Shown: positions 43,936 to 53,149 of the stretch, piece by piece
Position numbering within the stretch: the stretch's first letter is position 1
Layout: every line of letters starts with the position of its first letter
DNA from: Candidatus Gastranaerophilales bacterium
GTDB taxonomy: Bacteria; Cyanobacteriota; Vampirovibrionia; Gastranaerophilales; Gastranaerophilaceae
Direction: 5' to 3'
NCBI GenBank assembly: GCA_944326465.1
Contig: CALVEB010000012.1
Coordinates: forward strand, 1 to 59,837
Length of the DNA: 59,837 nt
Position numbers and translations under genes: made by a program
The notes under the pieces: generated by a model
Told to the model about the DNA's origin: nothing
What the model saw: only the letters and a program-made list of their open reading frames with translations
Database searches by the model: none

Positions 43936-44741
43936 TGAAAAAAATAGTTTTAAGTTTACTCGCTTTATTTTGTCTTACATCAGGTGTTTATGCGTTTGGC
44001 GACCCGCCGATACGTGTTGATTACGAAAACGGGATTTATCATATAATTTTAAAGGGTGATAAAATCAAAAAGCGTATAAAATTCGTTTCAAGCGAACATT
44101 TAGTTACTGCGCGTGAAATGCATCAAATGGCAAGACCGCGTTTAACTGTGAACGCCGGATTCTTTGACCCTAAGAATGAAAAAACTATTTCCTATATTGT
44201 GACAGACAGGCAGACCGCTGATGATCCTTTGTTTAATGAAAATTTGATGCGTGATCCTGTACTGCGTCAAAATATAGATAAGATTATTAACCGTACTGAA
44301 TTCCGTGTAATTCAGTGTGATGACGATAATTCATGGAGATATGAAATTACACCGCACAAAAGTTCTGTAGATTTTGCATGCCATATCGAAAATTCAGCGC
44401 AGGGCGGCCCGCTGGTTTATCCGGATCTCAAGCTGGAAGAAGAATTTTTTGTACAGAAAAAAGATAGCAAAGTCGTTAGAGAAAGTGCGTCAGTTCTGCA
44501 TAAGACGTCCAGAACAATTATTGGATTGAAAAACGGGGAAGCGCATATTCTTATTATTACGGATGAAAACCCTATGGATTTGTATGAAGTGCACGAATTG
44601 TGTAAAGAAATGGGGTTTGATCGTGCAATGGCGTTTGACGGCGGCAGTTCAACATCAATGAATTACAAAAATAAAATTGAAGTTACCTCCCGCGGCGACG
44701 GTGGCGGACGCAGTGTAAAATCTTTTATGCTTGTATATTAA
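43935..44741 (+). CDS. Exported phosphodiester glycosidase (NAGPA) family protein
   Basis: A protein of 268 residues with a signal peptide (MKKIVLSLLALFCLTSGVYA). The body matches the NAGPA domain: TVNAGFFDP (~75), GGPLVY (~158), SRTIIGLKNGEAHILI (~195) and the signature FDGGSSTSMNY (~235). Family members cleave GlcNAc-1-phosphodiesters or act on envelope glycans. It follows the permease without gap in the lptB unit, supporting an envelope role; the substrate is unknown. Confidence 0.85.
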   Translation: MKKIVLSLLALFCLTSGVYAFGDPPIRVDYENGIYHIILKGDKIKKRIKFVSSEHLVTAREMHQMARPRLTVNAGFFDPKNEKTISYIVTDRQTADDPLFNENLMRDPVLRQNIDKIINRTEFRVIQCDDDNSWRYEITPHKSSVDFACHIENSAQGGPLVYPDLKLEEEFFVQKKDSKVVRESASVLHKTSRTIIGLKNGEAHILIITDENPMDLYEVHELCKEMGFDRAMAFDGGSSTSMNYKNKIEVTSRGDGGGRSVKSFMLVY

Positions 44742-44759
44742 TGTATCCGGTGTTGTTGG

Positions 44760-45587
44760 TTATGAAACAATACTTTGACGGAGGCGCGATGTACGATTTT
44801 CGCTCAGGATGTTTTTCAGTTTCATAATTGCCTGAGCATGAAGCTGACAAATTCTTGATTCTGACATTCCGATTGTTTCACCTATTTCCTTCAAGGTCAT
44901 GTTTTCCTGATAGTAAAGAACCATTATGATACGTTCGCGTTCAGGAAGCCGTTTAAGCGCTTTTTCAAGTTCCTGCTTAACGTTTTTCTCTTCCATTTCT
45001 TCATGCGGTGTAAGTTTGTGGGTATCTTCTATTGTATCAATAATTTCAAGACTTTCTTCTGTATTGCCTTTTTTGTCATAGATGGAAGTCATTGTCATGT
45101 CTTCTGACAGGATTTGAGTAACCTTATCCGGATCCATTTCCATAGCTTCGGCAACTTCGTTTGTTGTCGGCATACGGCCGAGTTCTTGTTTTAACTCTTC
45201 TTGTACCTCTTTTATTTCTTTTATTTTCTTCCTTACACTTCTCGGCAGAAAATCTTGAGAGCGGATACGGTCAAGAATTGCGCCGCGGATACGGATAAGC
45301 GCATAGGTTTCAAATCGTGTATTTTTTTGCGGGGAATATCGTTCTATTGCATTTATAAGTCCTTCGACGCCATAGCCGGCGATGTCTTCTATTGCGATTG
45401 TTGCAGGAAGAGTTACTCTGACACGGCCTACTACATATCTGATTAAATATATGTATTGAACAATTAAGGTATCTCTGACTTCTTTATTCGTTTTATCATT
45501 AAAATAATTTTGCCATAGATTTATAAGCTCGTTTTCAGAAAGCCGTTTTATATTATTGTAAGATGTAAAATCAATACTCTGGCTCAT
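44760..45587 (-). CDS. FliA/WhiG-type alternative sigma factor
   Basis: A protein of 275 residues (sigma-70 group 3). Region 2 has EDIAGYGVEGLINAIERYSP and ALIRIRGAILDRIRSQDFLP, typical of FliA/WhiG. Regions 3 and 4 follow, with the HTH MTLKEIGETIGMSESRICQLH. It has no flagellar neighbours, so pili or stress genes are possible regulons. The ATG at 45587 has gggaagg upstream. Confidence 0.9.
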   Translation of the reverse strand: MSQSIDFTSYNNIKRLSENELINLWQNYFNDKTNKEVRDTLIVQYIYLIRYVVGRVRVTLPATIAIEDIAGYGVEGLINAIERYSPQKNTRFETYALIRIRGAILDRIRSQDFLPRSVRKKIKEIKEVQEELKQELGRMPTTNEVAEAMEMDPDKVTQILSEDMTMTSIYDKKGNTEESLEIIDTIEDTHKLTPHEEMEEKNVKQELEKALKRLPERERIIMVLYYQENMTLKEIGETIGMSESRICQLHAQAIMKLKNILSENRTSRLRQSIVS

Positions 45588-45730
45588 TAACCTTCCCAAT
45601 TCTTTTCTTCTGACATACTTATATTCTATACAATATAAGTTTGACTACATCATTTAAAAAGAGGAAAAAACTATAAAGTGTGTACTGAATAGACTAGCAG
45701 CAGGCATGGGTAAGACGGAAATAAACAAAT

Positions 45731-45770
45731 AAAAGGAGTGTTTATTTATGCGCTAAACACTCCTTTTTTA
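45731..45770. terminator. Bidirectional terminator
   Basis: The stem aaggagtgttt / aaacactcctt with an 11-nt loop is flanked by A and T runs. On the minus strand it ends the CNNM transporter region's upstream or the convergent transcript. The surrounding 200 bp hold no gene. Confidence 0.7.
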
Positions 45771-45788
45771 TAAATTTAATCCGGAAAT

Positions 45789-47138
45789 CTAATCTGTTTC
45801 TGTTTCAGTATTTTCAGGTTCTTTTTCACGAATAATCAATAGTTTTGTAATTCTTGCGCCGTCGATTTCTTTTACAATAAATCTAAGGTTATGAATTGTC
45901 ACTTCGTCTTTTACCTGTGCAAGACGGCCGAGAGCTTTTATTACAAGCCCGCCGATTGTATCGACATCCTCATCATCAATTTCTTCTTCATTCATGTTAA
46001 AGAATTCTGCAAATTCATCAAGTCTCATCATTGCGTTAGTGAGATAAGTATTCGGGGCAACTTCTTTGATATCAGTTTCTTCTTCCTCATCAAATTCATC
46101 CTGAACCTCGCCGAAGATTTCTTCAAGCACATCTTCAAGAGTTATAAGACCGGAAGTTCCGCCAAACTCATCAACAACAATTGCCATTTGACCTTTACGT
46201 TTTTTGAATTCCAGAACAAGATTGTCCATTGTTATGGTTTCCGGCACAAGAAGCACAGGACGGAGTATTTTTTCAACAGGACAAACTTCGTCTTTTATTG
46301 ACAGCTGGAATAAATCTTTAACATGTACAAGCCCTATTATATGGTCGATATCTTCTTCGTAAACCGGATATCTTGTGTATTGATTTTCTGCGGCAAGCGC
46401 ATTTAACTCTTCTATCGGCATGTCTTTCGGGATACAAATCATATCTGTTCTCGGAATCATCACCTGTTTTGCGTTTAAATCAGAGAATTTAAATACATTA
46501 TGAAGCATGTCTTTTTCCGTTTCATTCAAAACACCGCCGTTGTAACTTGCGTTTACGAGCATGTCCAGTTCTTCTGTTGAATGAACAAGAGATGCCTTAT
46601 GTGAATGCGGAATTTTAAAAAGATTTAAAAGCCAGTTTCCAAATCCGTTCAACACCCAGATGAAAGGATTGAACACGAATGTAATCATTTGCATTGGCTT
46701 TGCAACTATCAAGGCTGTTTTTTCGGTGTACTCAAGCGCAATTGATTTTGGTAAAAGTTCACCGATTACAACGTGCATAAAAGTTATCAGTGCAAATGCA
46801 ATAGATACTGAAACTGTATGCGTTGCGATTGTCTGGCCGGCACCCGGCAAAAATGCAAATATTGGTTCTATAATACGTGCAAGTGTACTTTCGCCGACCC
46901 AACCTAAACCGATACTGGATATTGTTATACCGAGTTGGACTGCGGCTATAAATTTATCCAGATCTTTTATTGCTTCAAGTGCAATTTTAGCAACGCCGTT
47001 TCCTTCTTTTACTAGCTGTTCAATACGAGTCTTTCTGACCTTTACCATCGCAAATTCAGATGCAACAAAAAATCCGTTTGCAAACAGTAGAAACGCTATT
47101 ATAAATAAGTTAAAAAATATACTACCCGACTCATGCAT
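45789..47138 (-). CDS. CNNM/CorC-type transporter (DUF21-CBS-HlyC)
   Basis: A protein of 449 residues. An N-terminal DUF21 membrane domain with about four helices (IAFLLFANGFFVASEFAMVK) is followed by a CBS pair (~215-345: MIPRTDMICIPKDM, MAIVVDEFGGTSGLITLEDVLEEIFG) and a C-terminal CorC_HlyC domain (~360-440). Relatives handle Mg/Co efflux or act as CBS-regulated ion transporters in the inner membrane. It sits with a GTG-free ATG start; no operon partner is close. Confidence 0.9.
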   Translation of the reverse strand: MHESGSIFFNLFIIAFLLFANGFFVASEFAMVKVRKTRIEQLVKEGNGVAKIALEAIKDLDKFIAAVQLGITISSIGLGWVGESTLARIIEPIFAFLPGAGQTIATHTVSVSIAFALITFMHVVIGELLPKSIALEYTEKTALIVAKPMQMITFVFNPFIWVLNGFGNWLLNLFKIPHSHKASLVHSTEELDMLVNASYNGGVLNETEKDMLHNVFKFSDLNAKQVMIPRTDMICIPKDMPIEELNALAAENQYTRYPVYEEDIDHIIGLVHVKDLFQLSIKDEVCPVEKILRPVLLVPETITMDNLVLEFKKRKGQMAIVVDEFGGTSGLITLEDVLEEIFGEVQDEFDEEEETDIKEVAPNTYLTNAMMRLDEFAEFFNMNEEEIDDEDVDTIGGLVIKALGRLAQVKDEVTIHNLRFIVKEIDGARITKLLIIREKEPENTETETD

Positions 47139-47212
47139 ATATGTATTTTATTATCCTTCTCTTATTATTGACAATTATAATATTATTTATAAAAAAATGC
47201 AACCGCTTATTA

Positions 47213-48031
47213 CTAAGGCTGAATATTTACATCGCGAAGCTGCGTATAAATCATTGGAGAAAAGCCTTTAGTTGTAACTATATCAATAATTTTGTATTGA
47301 TACGGCTCATTTAACAGAGTTGGAGTACAAATATGGTAAATACCGTCTTTCATCTGTTCTCCGTTAATATGATAGTGACCTGCAACAACTGCTATTACAT
47401 TGTTATGCTTATCAAGCATTTCCAGATATTTTTCTGCCTGATATGTTTTATGTGTTGCCATCTCCTTTGGCGCTACAAGCGGAAAGTGCTGAAGAATTAC
47501 CGTCGGCATTTTTGAATGCTTTGTTAATTCTTTATCTACCCATTCAAGAGTATCTTCTCTGTAATATCCGTTTGCACCGGGGATAACTTCCTTTGCGCCG
47601 TCAACAATCAGGAACATAAATCCGTTTTTGGTAAATTTGTAATTCGGCTTTGACGGCCGGTAGAATATATTATTCTCTTTGATGATTTCCATATACCTGA
47701 GTTTAGACAAATCTCCGCTTTTAAACACCTCATGATTCCCGATTACCATATAATAAGGTACATTAAGCTTGTTGACTATTTTTACAAATTCTTTTAAATA
47801 TTCAGGATTTGCCTTATCAATGTTATCACCTGTAAACACTACAAATGATACGCCTTTCAGAGTATTTATATCTCTTATTGTACTTTCAAGCACATTTCTT
47901 TTAAATTCATTACCTGAAGAGTAATGTGAATCTGTGACCTGAACAAACTTTATATCATTTGCCATTGCCGTTGTCTGTATTGCTATTAGAGCAATTAGCG
48001 AGAATAAAAAGGTTATCAGTTGTTTTTTCAT
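47213..48031 (-). CDS. Exported metallophosphoesterase
   Basis: A protein of 272 residues with a signal peptide (KKQLITFLFSLIALIAIQTTAMA). Metallophosphatase motifs are QVTDSHYSS (~32), FTGDNIDKANPEY (~64), MVIGNHEVF (~97), LQHFPLVAP (~183) and VAGHYH (~218). A calcineurin-like periplasmic phosphatase, unlike the cytosolic one at 30945. The substrate is unknown. Divergent from the S4 gene. Confidence 0.85.
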   Translation of the reverse strand: MKKQLITFLFSLIALIAIQTTAMANDIKFVQVTDSHYSSGNEFKRNVLESTIRDINTLKGVSFVVFTGDNIDKANPEYLKEFVKIVNKLNVPYYMVIGNHEVFKSGDLSKLRYMEIIKENNIFYRPSKPNYKFTKNGFMFLIVDGAKEVIPGANGYYREDTLEWVDKELTKHSKMPTVILQHFPLVAPKEMATHKTYQAEKYLEMLDKHNNVIAVVAGHYHINGEQMKDGIYHICTPTLLNEPYQYKIIDIVTTKGFSPMIYTQLRDVNIQP

Positions 48032-48119
48032 TTAAAATATCCCGTTTATATTTCTGACAGGTGAATTATACCACAAATTATCATTCTATGTTAAAATGTA
48101 ACAAAGAGGAGACATAAAA

Positions 48120-48365
48120 ATGAGATTAGACAAATATTTGAAAGTATCACGATTAATAAAACGCCGCACAGTTGCGAATGATATTTCTGATATGGGACGG
48201 GTTTGTGTAAACGGGCAGCCGGCAAAGGCCGCAAAACAGCTTAAAATCGGTGATGAAATAAGTATTGAATATGCGAATAAAACTGTTAAAGTGCGCGTTA
48301 TAAATATTCCGCAAAATAATGTCAGCGTTCAGGAAGCCGCAACATTATATGAAGTAATAGAATAA
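48120..48365 (+). CDS. S4-domain RNA-binding protein (Hsp15/RqcP-like)
   Basis: A protein of 81 residues made of one S4 domain: MRLDKYLKVSRLIKRRTVANDI, VNGQPAKAAKQLKIGD. This size and start match RqcP/Hsp15-like proteins that bind stalled 50S subunits. The RBS is aaagaggaga. A good terminator follows. Confidence 0.85.
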   Translation: MRLDKYLKVSRLIKRRTVANDISDMGRVCVNGQPAKAAKQLKIGDEISIEYANKTVKVRVINIPQNNVSVQEAATLYEVIE

Positions 48366-48423
48366 AGTCAATTAGCCACTTGATTAATTTTTATTTTTGA
48401 GTAATATATAAATATATTCTATC

Positions 48424-48448
48424 CCTCGGCCCCCCCGAGGTTTTTTTT
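48424..48448 (+). terminator. Terminator of the S4 gene
   Basis: The stem cctcgg / ccgagg with a C-rich loop is followed by eight T. Confidence 0.85.
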
Positions 48449-48456
48449 ATTATTTT

Positions 48457-49476
48457 TTATAATACTTTTCCGCTCAACTGACCGCAGGCCGCATCAATAT
48501 CCGCTCCGCGTTCCAGTCTTACTGTAACTTTTTTACCGGATTGTTCCAGAAGTGATTTAAAACGCATAATAGAATTATTGGAAGGCCGCTTGTAATCGTT
48601 CTCTGCAGTCGGGTTATAAGGAATTAAATTGATATTACATTTCAAATCATGTAAATATTGCACAAGTTGCTTTGCGCTATCAAGTGTATCGTTTAAATCT
48701 TTAATCAACAGATATTCTATTGTAATTCTTCTGCCGGTTTTTTCAATATAATTTTTCAATGCATTTTTTAACTCCGGCATGGGATATTTATTTTCTATCT
48801 GCATAATTTGTTTTCTTATTTCATGGTTAGGTGCGTGGAGTGAAATGGCCAGAGTTGACTGCATATCAAGATTGGCAAGCTCATTGATTTTCGGTATAAT
48901 ACCTGCTGTTGAAACTGTCAAACGTCTTGCACCTATTTGAAGGTTTTCGTTAAATATCTCCATTGCCTTGAGCACGTTTTCAAGGTTTAAAAGCGGTTCC
49001 CCCTGCCCCATAAAAACAACATTAGTAACCTTTAAACCTGTATCACGCTGAATTGTCAACACCTGTTCAATAATCTCTTTATAAGTAAGATTTCTTATAA
49101 AACCGCGTTTTCCTGTCGCGCAAAAAGAACAGTTGACAGCGCAGCCCACCTGTGAACTTACGCACGCTGTTAAATTGGCGCGGTTATCAAATCTCATTAA
49201 CACTGTCTCAACGCATTCTCCATCAGAAAATTCAAGTAAATATTTTAGTGTTCCGTCGGAACTCGTCTGTTTTACTTTTATCTTTGTATCGGTTACGCAG
49301 GCATGCTTTTTCAATTCTTCCCTGAATTTTACAGATAAATCAGTCATTTCATCAATTGATTTAACTGATTTTAAATAAATCCAGTTATGAATTTGTCTTG
49401 CACGAAATTTTGAGGCATGCAGGGCGTCTGTAATTTTTTCTATTTCATCTAAAGTCAATCCTGAAAGTATTTGCAT
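48457..49476 (-). CDS. rlmN: 23S rRNA/tRNA (adenine-C2) methyltransferase RlmN
   Basis: Radical-SAM enzyme that methylates A2503 of 23S rRNA and A37 of some tRNAs. It has 339 residues. The radical SAM cluster motif is CAVNCSFCATG (~115), the catalytic Cys lies in ADIDAACGQLSG at the C-terminus (~332), and the second Cys in CVSSQVGC. The start lies 2 bp from the stop of the next gene on the same strand, so the two form an operon. Confidence 0.96.
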   Translation of the reverse strand: MQILSGLTLDEIEKITDALHASKFRARQIHNWIYLKSVKSIDEMTDLSVKFREELKKHACVTDTKIKVKQTSSDGTLKYLLEFSDGECVETVLMRFDNRANLTACVSSQVGCAVNCSFCATGKRGFIRNLTYKEIIEQVLTIQRDTGLKVTNVVFMGQGEPLLNLENVLKAMEIFNENLQIGARRLTVSTAGIIPKINELANLDMQSTLAISLHAPNHEIRKQIMQIENKYPMPELKNALKNYIEKTGRRITIEYLLIKDLNDTLDSAKQLVQYLHDLKCNINLIPYNPTAENDYKRPSNNSIMRFKSLLEQSGKKVTVRLERGADIDAACGQLSGKVL

Positions 49477-49478
49477 TT

Positions 49479-50153
49479 TTAATCCTTGTTAAGCGGTATT
49501 TTTTCTTTGTAATAATCTATAATTTCGACCATTGAGTGCAGCATAAGAACAACAGGTTCAACTTCCTGCTTCCACGGATAATACCCGCAGGATTCCGGCA
49601 AAATATCTAACGGATTGTCAGGGAATGTCCGGCAAATTTGCGGGCGGTTTTCATAATCAGAACAGCGCTTGCACTCTGTGAGTTTCGGGCAGTGGTAAAA
49701 ATACACATCGCCCTTATCTTTTAGCATTGCGAGATATTCCGGATAAATTTTTTCGGCCTCTTCGCGAGTTTTGTATGGGATAAAAATACTTGTGAATTGT
49801 TTTGCAAAATTATCCCCGTTTTTAGCTTTTTCCTGTAATTCTTCGGGTGAAAACTCACTGCATGCAAGATTGCAGCAGGTCGCACAGCCTTTACAATGAA
49901 ATTCTTTTCTATATGCCAGAACTTTTGTCCATTTTTCCAGAATCTCTTTTGATATATCGTTTAAAAGCATATCAAGAACAGCTGTTTGCCACTTGCGGCC
50001 TTCGGAATTTTCCGGATATGTTTCAAAAATATCAGTGACAACTCCGTCAGGTTTTATGGCATCAATTCTTTCTTGTATGGCCTCAAGTGATTGAACAAAA
50101 ATTTCTCTGTAATTTTTTCTGGTCTTTTCAATAGTCTTATTCAAGTCTTTCAT
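49479..50153 (-). CDS. YkgJ-family cysteine cluster protein
   Basis: A protein of 224 residues with the CxxCxxCC-type metal-binding signature (FHCKGCATCCNLAC, ~90), continuing with CPKLTECKRCSDYENRPQIC, the standard YkgJ pattern (PF03692). The N-terminus is helical. It likely binds zinc or iron in the cytosol. Coupled to rlmN by 2 bp. Confidence 0.85.
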   Translation of the reverse strand: MKDLNKTIEKTRKNYREIFVQSLEAIQERIDAIKPDGVVTDIFETYPENSEGRKWQTAVLDMLLNDISKEILEKWTKVLAYRKEFHCKGCATCCNLACSEFSPEELQEKAKNGDNFAKQFTSIFIPYKTREEAEKIYPEYLAMLKDKGDVYFYHCPKLTECKRCSDYENRPQICRTFPDNPLDILPESCGYYPWKQEVEPVVLMLHSMVEIIDYYKEKIPLNKD

Positions 50154-50300
50154 AACAGAATTATAACACGAAAAAGTGCCGGATTAACCACAAAACCGCA
50201 GACAAATCAGGTTTACATTTCAAATTATTACATTTGTAAACATTTTTTGTAATTCTGAATTTAGCATATAAAATAATTTTTAATATAAATGAGGTATATA

Positions 50301-50513
50301 ATGATTAACGGTATTGATGCAATACAACAACAGAATATTTATAAGGTGAATGCCGTCAACCTGTTTGAAAATAGTCCATCAGGCACAATGAGGCGCACGG
50401 AATTATTTAATTCAGGCCTGTTTGCGCAACAAACTAATGATACCTATAATCCCAATCACCCTATGGTAAGAGGAAGCGAAACGCAGGCAAGACACCTTGA
50501 TTTGTTAGCATAA
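50301..50513 (+). CDS. Small protein of unknown function
   Basis: A protein of 70 residues (MINGIDAIQQQNIYKVN) with no recognised domain or signal peptide. gaggtata before the ATG acts as RBS, and the ATG at 50289 overlaps this RBS, so 50301 is the preferred start. It ends 1 bp from the convergent gene. Confidence 0.5.
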   Translation: MINGIDAIQQQNIYKVNAVNLFENSPSGTMRRTELFNSGLFAQQTNDTYNPNHPMVRGSETQARHLDLLA

Positions 50514-50514
50514 A

Positions 50515-50730
50515 TTATGCGCAATAGCAAAGTGTACTACCCGGAACATCATCACCAAGAAGCCCTCTTACATTACAAACATCAGCATGTGAAGGCGCAT
50601 TCAAATTAGTCTGACCGCTGAATGTATTTGTTAAACCGGTACTGTACGCTGTTCTTACGACAGGTTTTCTGAAAGCTGTACCGTTGGCTGCGGTTAAAGT
50701 ATTTAAAAAACTGATTGCACTTACGCCCAT
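50515..50730 (-). CDS. Small protein of unknown function
   Basis: A protein of 71 residues (MGVSAISFLNTLTAANGTAFRKP...). It ends CNVRGLLGDDVPGSTLCYCA with a C-terminal CYC. It has no clear signal peptide. ttgggga stands before the ATG. It is convergent with the preceding gene. Small proteins of this style occur in pairs here; the function is unknown. Confidence 0.45.
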   Translation of the reverse strand: MGVSAISFLNTLTAANGTAFRKPVVRTAYSTGLTNTFSGQTNLNAPSHADVCNVRGLLGDDVPGSTLCYCA

Positions 50731-50817
50731 ATTTTTATCCCCAATATTTCCCTTATATTTATATAAAGTAATTTATTGAGAATAAATTGCTAAATTTGTG
50801 TAAAATATTAAGAAATA

Positions 50818-50976
50818 TTAATTAACAAAAAAGTTGTTAGTATACTTAGTACCATAAACAAGTTTAGTGGCTGAAAATTGCGGAGTAAAAGAGAGTTGTT
50901 TTTTTTCTTTTTTCTTAAAGGCACATAGTCCAATCACTTTGTCGTCGTCTCTGAATAATCTTTTTAGTAATTCCAT
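50818..50976 (-). CDS. Very small basic protein (52 residues)
   Basis: ATG at 50976 to TAA at 50818. The product begins MELLKRLFRDDDKVIGLC and continues with a Lys-rich stretch (AFKKKEKKQLSFTPQF). aagaagga stands 8-9 nt before the start, which supports translation. I recognise no family. It lies between the 71-residue gene and DUF1858, divergent from the latter. Confidence 0.5.
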   Translation of the reverse strand: MELLKRLFRDDDKVIGLCAFKKKEKKQLSFTPQFSATKLVYGTKYTNNFFVN

Positions 50977-51052
50977 GCTCAAATCCTTCTTTTAATGTTA
51001 TAATATTTTTAACGATAGAAAGAAAAAAATCAACACACAAAAGGAGGAAATT

Positions 51053-51256
51053 ATGCCAAAAATTACAAAAGACATGAATATTATGGAAATCGTACAAACA
51101 TGCCCTCAAAGTATTGAAGTATTTCAGAAATACGGTTTAGGCTGTATAGGCTGTGCAGCAGCACGTTTTGAAAACCTTGAAGCAGGCGCAAGGGTTCACG
51201 GTTTTGATCCTGATGCAATGGTTGACGATATCAATGCTTTGATTGGCGAAGAATAA
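51053..51256 (+). CDS. DUF1858-domain protein
   Basis: A protein of 67 residues. The motif YGLGCIGCAAARFENLEAGA is the hallmark of DUF1858 (CxxC), usually found beside hybrid-cluster or nitrogen/sulfur redox proteins in anaerobes. The RBS is aaggagg. Monocistronic with a terminator behind it. Confidence 0.88.
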   Translation: MPKITKDMNIMEIVQTCPQSIEVFQKYGLGCIGCAAARFENLEAGARVHGFDPDAMVDDINALIGEE

Positions 51257-51278
51257 ATTTAGTTCTTATTAAATTTAT

Positions 51279-51303
51279 AGGCAGGCTTTCGCCTGCCTTT
51301 TTA
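51279..51303 (+). terminator. DUF1858 terminator
   Basis: A perfect 8-bp stem (aggcaggc / gcctgcct) with a tttc loop and a T-run. Confidence 0.88.
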
Positions 51304-51317
51304 TTTTGTGTACTGCT

Positions 51318-51453
51318 TTAGTCTACCAGACCGCTTACAACACGGTATATCAGTTTAATTTCATCATCATTTGCATTATTTATAAGAGTTAAAAGATCTT
51401 GTCGCAATTCATTACAAAAAAATATCTCGATAATTTTGGGGTTAAAGGCATAT
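51318..51453 (-). pseudogene. Remnant of a regulator C-terminus
   Basis: On the minus strand an uninterrupted stretch without a start codon encodes NPKIIEIFFCNELRQDL followed by DDEIKLIYRVVSGLVD and a stop. It resembles C-terminal ends of small XRE-type regulators. An in-frame stop precedes it. Probably a gene relic. The rest of 51454-51566 holds nothing I can identify. Confidence 0.35.
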
Positions 51454-51566
51454 TATAGAAGTTAAATTATATCAATAAAAGCATTACAGCCATTTCTTAA
51501 AACATACACCGCACTGACACTTGTTAACAAATTGACCTCATTCGTAAATAATGTTTTAATTTATTT

Positions 51567-52190
51567 ATGAATTACATTTTCTACTTTTTAATCGTCATAT
51601 CAATAATTGCCGGTGCAATTAACGGCAAATTATCCGATGTTGTCAACTCTATTCTCACAGGCGCTGAACTATCTGTAAAAGTCGCCTTCTCGCTAATCGG
51701 AATAATGGCCTTCTGGCTCGGCATAATGAAAATAGCTGAAAAATGCGGGCTTGTGACACTTATCGCCAAAATTCTCAAACCAATTACAAAAAGACTTTTC
51801 AATGAATTACCCGAAGATTCGCCTGCCATTGGTGATGTTGCAATGAGTTTTTCAGCAAATGCTCTCGGGCTTGCCAATGCAGCAACGCCGATCGGAATAA
51901 AAGCCATGACTGAAATGCAAAAACAAAATATCGACAAAAAATCTGCATCCAATTCAATGTGTGTATTTCTTGCAATGAGTACCGCCGGATTTCAGTTAAT
52001 TCCTGCAACAGTCATCGCAATTCTTATCGGCATCGGTTACAAAAATCCGACCGAAATAATCGCTCCGACACTTCTTGTCACAACCATAGCTTTTATCAGC
52101 GCAATTATAATCGCAAAAATCTTCCAGCGCTTCTGGGCGCCTCAAACAGCCCCCATGCCGGACACGCCTGAAACAGGAGGTAAAAATTAA
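51567..52190 (+). CDS. SpmA-type nucleoside-recognition membrane protein
   Basis: A protein of 207 residues with about five membrane helices. NALGLANAATPIGIKAM (~92) is typical of the Gate/nucleoside recognition domain of spore maturation protein A. These proteins are widespread beyond spore formers and the substrate is not established. The stop overlaps the spmB-like start by 1 bp, so the pair is one unit. Confidence 0.85.
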   Translation: MNYIFYFLIVISIIAGAINGKLSDVVNSILTGAELSVKVAFSLIGIMAFWLGIMKIAEKCGLVTLIAKILKPITKRLFNELPEDSPAIGDVAMSFSANALGLANAATPIGIKAMTEMQKQNIDKKSASNSMCVFLAMSTAGFQLIPATVIAILIGIGYKNPTEIIAPTLLVTTIAFISAIIIAKIFQRFWAPQTAPMPDTPETGGKN

Positions 52191-52726
52191 TGTTTCAAAC
52201 CATAATGAACATAATTTCACTCTGGGCGCTTCCGATTATAATAATCTTAATCCTGACAATGGGATTAGTTAAAAAAATTCCTATTTATGAGGTTTTTACA
52301 GACGGTGCAAAAGACGGTTTCAAAATTTCTGTCGGTATAATCCCGTATCTTGTGGCAATAATCGTTGCAATATCAATGTTACGTGCATCAGGCATAATAG
52401 AAATGACAGGAGCCGCGCTTGCACCGGTATTAAACTATTTTCATATACCTGTTGACACTATCCCGATTATGATAGTACGTTCACTTTCAGGTTCTGCGGC
52501 ACTCGGAGTGTTTTCAGACATTGCACATACTCTTGGACCGGATGCATACGCAACAAAACTTGCCGCCGTTATGCTCGGCAGCAGCGAAACTACCTTCTAC
52601 GTACTCGCCGTATATTTTGGCGCTGTCGGAATTACAAAACTAAGATATGCTCTCATCGTCGGATTAATCGCTGATGTTATTGGTATTGTTGCAGCAGTAA
52701 GCGTATCTCATTGGCTTTTTGCGTAG
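52190..52726 (+). CDS. SpmB-type nucleoside-recognition membrane protein
   Basis: A protein of 178 residues with four or five membrane helices. Motifs are PIMIVRSLSGSAALGVFSDI (~95) and LGSSETTFYVLAVYFG (~128). It is the partner of the preceding gene; both may form one membrane carrier. Its 3' end overlaps a convergent zinc-ribbon gene by 50 bp. Confidence 0.85.
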   Translation: MFQTIMNIISLWALPIIIILILTMGLVKKIPIYEVFTDGAKDGFKISVGIIPYLVAIIVAISMLRASGIIEMTGAALAPVLNYFHIPVDTIPIMIVRSLSGSAALGVFSDIAHTLGPDAYATKLAAVMLGSSETTFYVLAVYFGAVGITKLRYALIVGLIADVIGIVAAVSVSHWLFA

Positions 52727-53057
52727 AATCAACCCAGCTTTGTGTAATATCAGGTCTTTCGTGCGTCACAACTTTTTTGACAAGCACCGCATAATTCACA
52801 TCAATAAAATTAATCTTATCTATTTTATCAATTGTATAAATTGAAGATCCGCAATTATGGCAGAATTTTTCTTCTGAAACGATTTCGCCGTTCTTAATCA
52901 TTGCCTTAACTTTTACACCGCAGCAGGCACAGCGCATTATAAACCACTGATTTTCAATTAATTCGCCGCAATCAGGGCAGTATGCAAAATCGACATCTGG
53001 TGTTACTTTGTCATGCTGACAAACTCTATTTCGTTTTAAATACTCCATTATCATCAT
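52677..53057 (-). CDS. Zinc-ribbon protein
   Basis: A protein of 126 residues with three Cys pairs: YCPDCGEL, RCACCGVKV and FCHNCGSS, a multi-ribbon pattern. It probably binds zinc and nucleic acid or protein. It overlaps the 3' end of the spmB-like gene antiparallel. The start is uncertain (53057 or 53048) because no RBS is visible. Confidence 0.65.
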   Translation of the reverse strand: MMIMEYLKRNRVCQHDKVTPDVDFAYCPDCGELIENQWFIMRCACCGVKVKAMIKNGEIVSEEKFCHNCGSSIYTIDKIDKINFIDVNYAVLVKKVVTHERPDITQSWVDSTQKANEIRLLLQQYQ

Positions 53058-53149
53058 ATTTTCTATTTAATGATGATTTTTTAAAAGTCAAATTATTTTT
53101 ATGCAAAATTTTATCTTTACGCTTTTTAATTCTTCTATAGGAGAACTCA

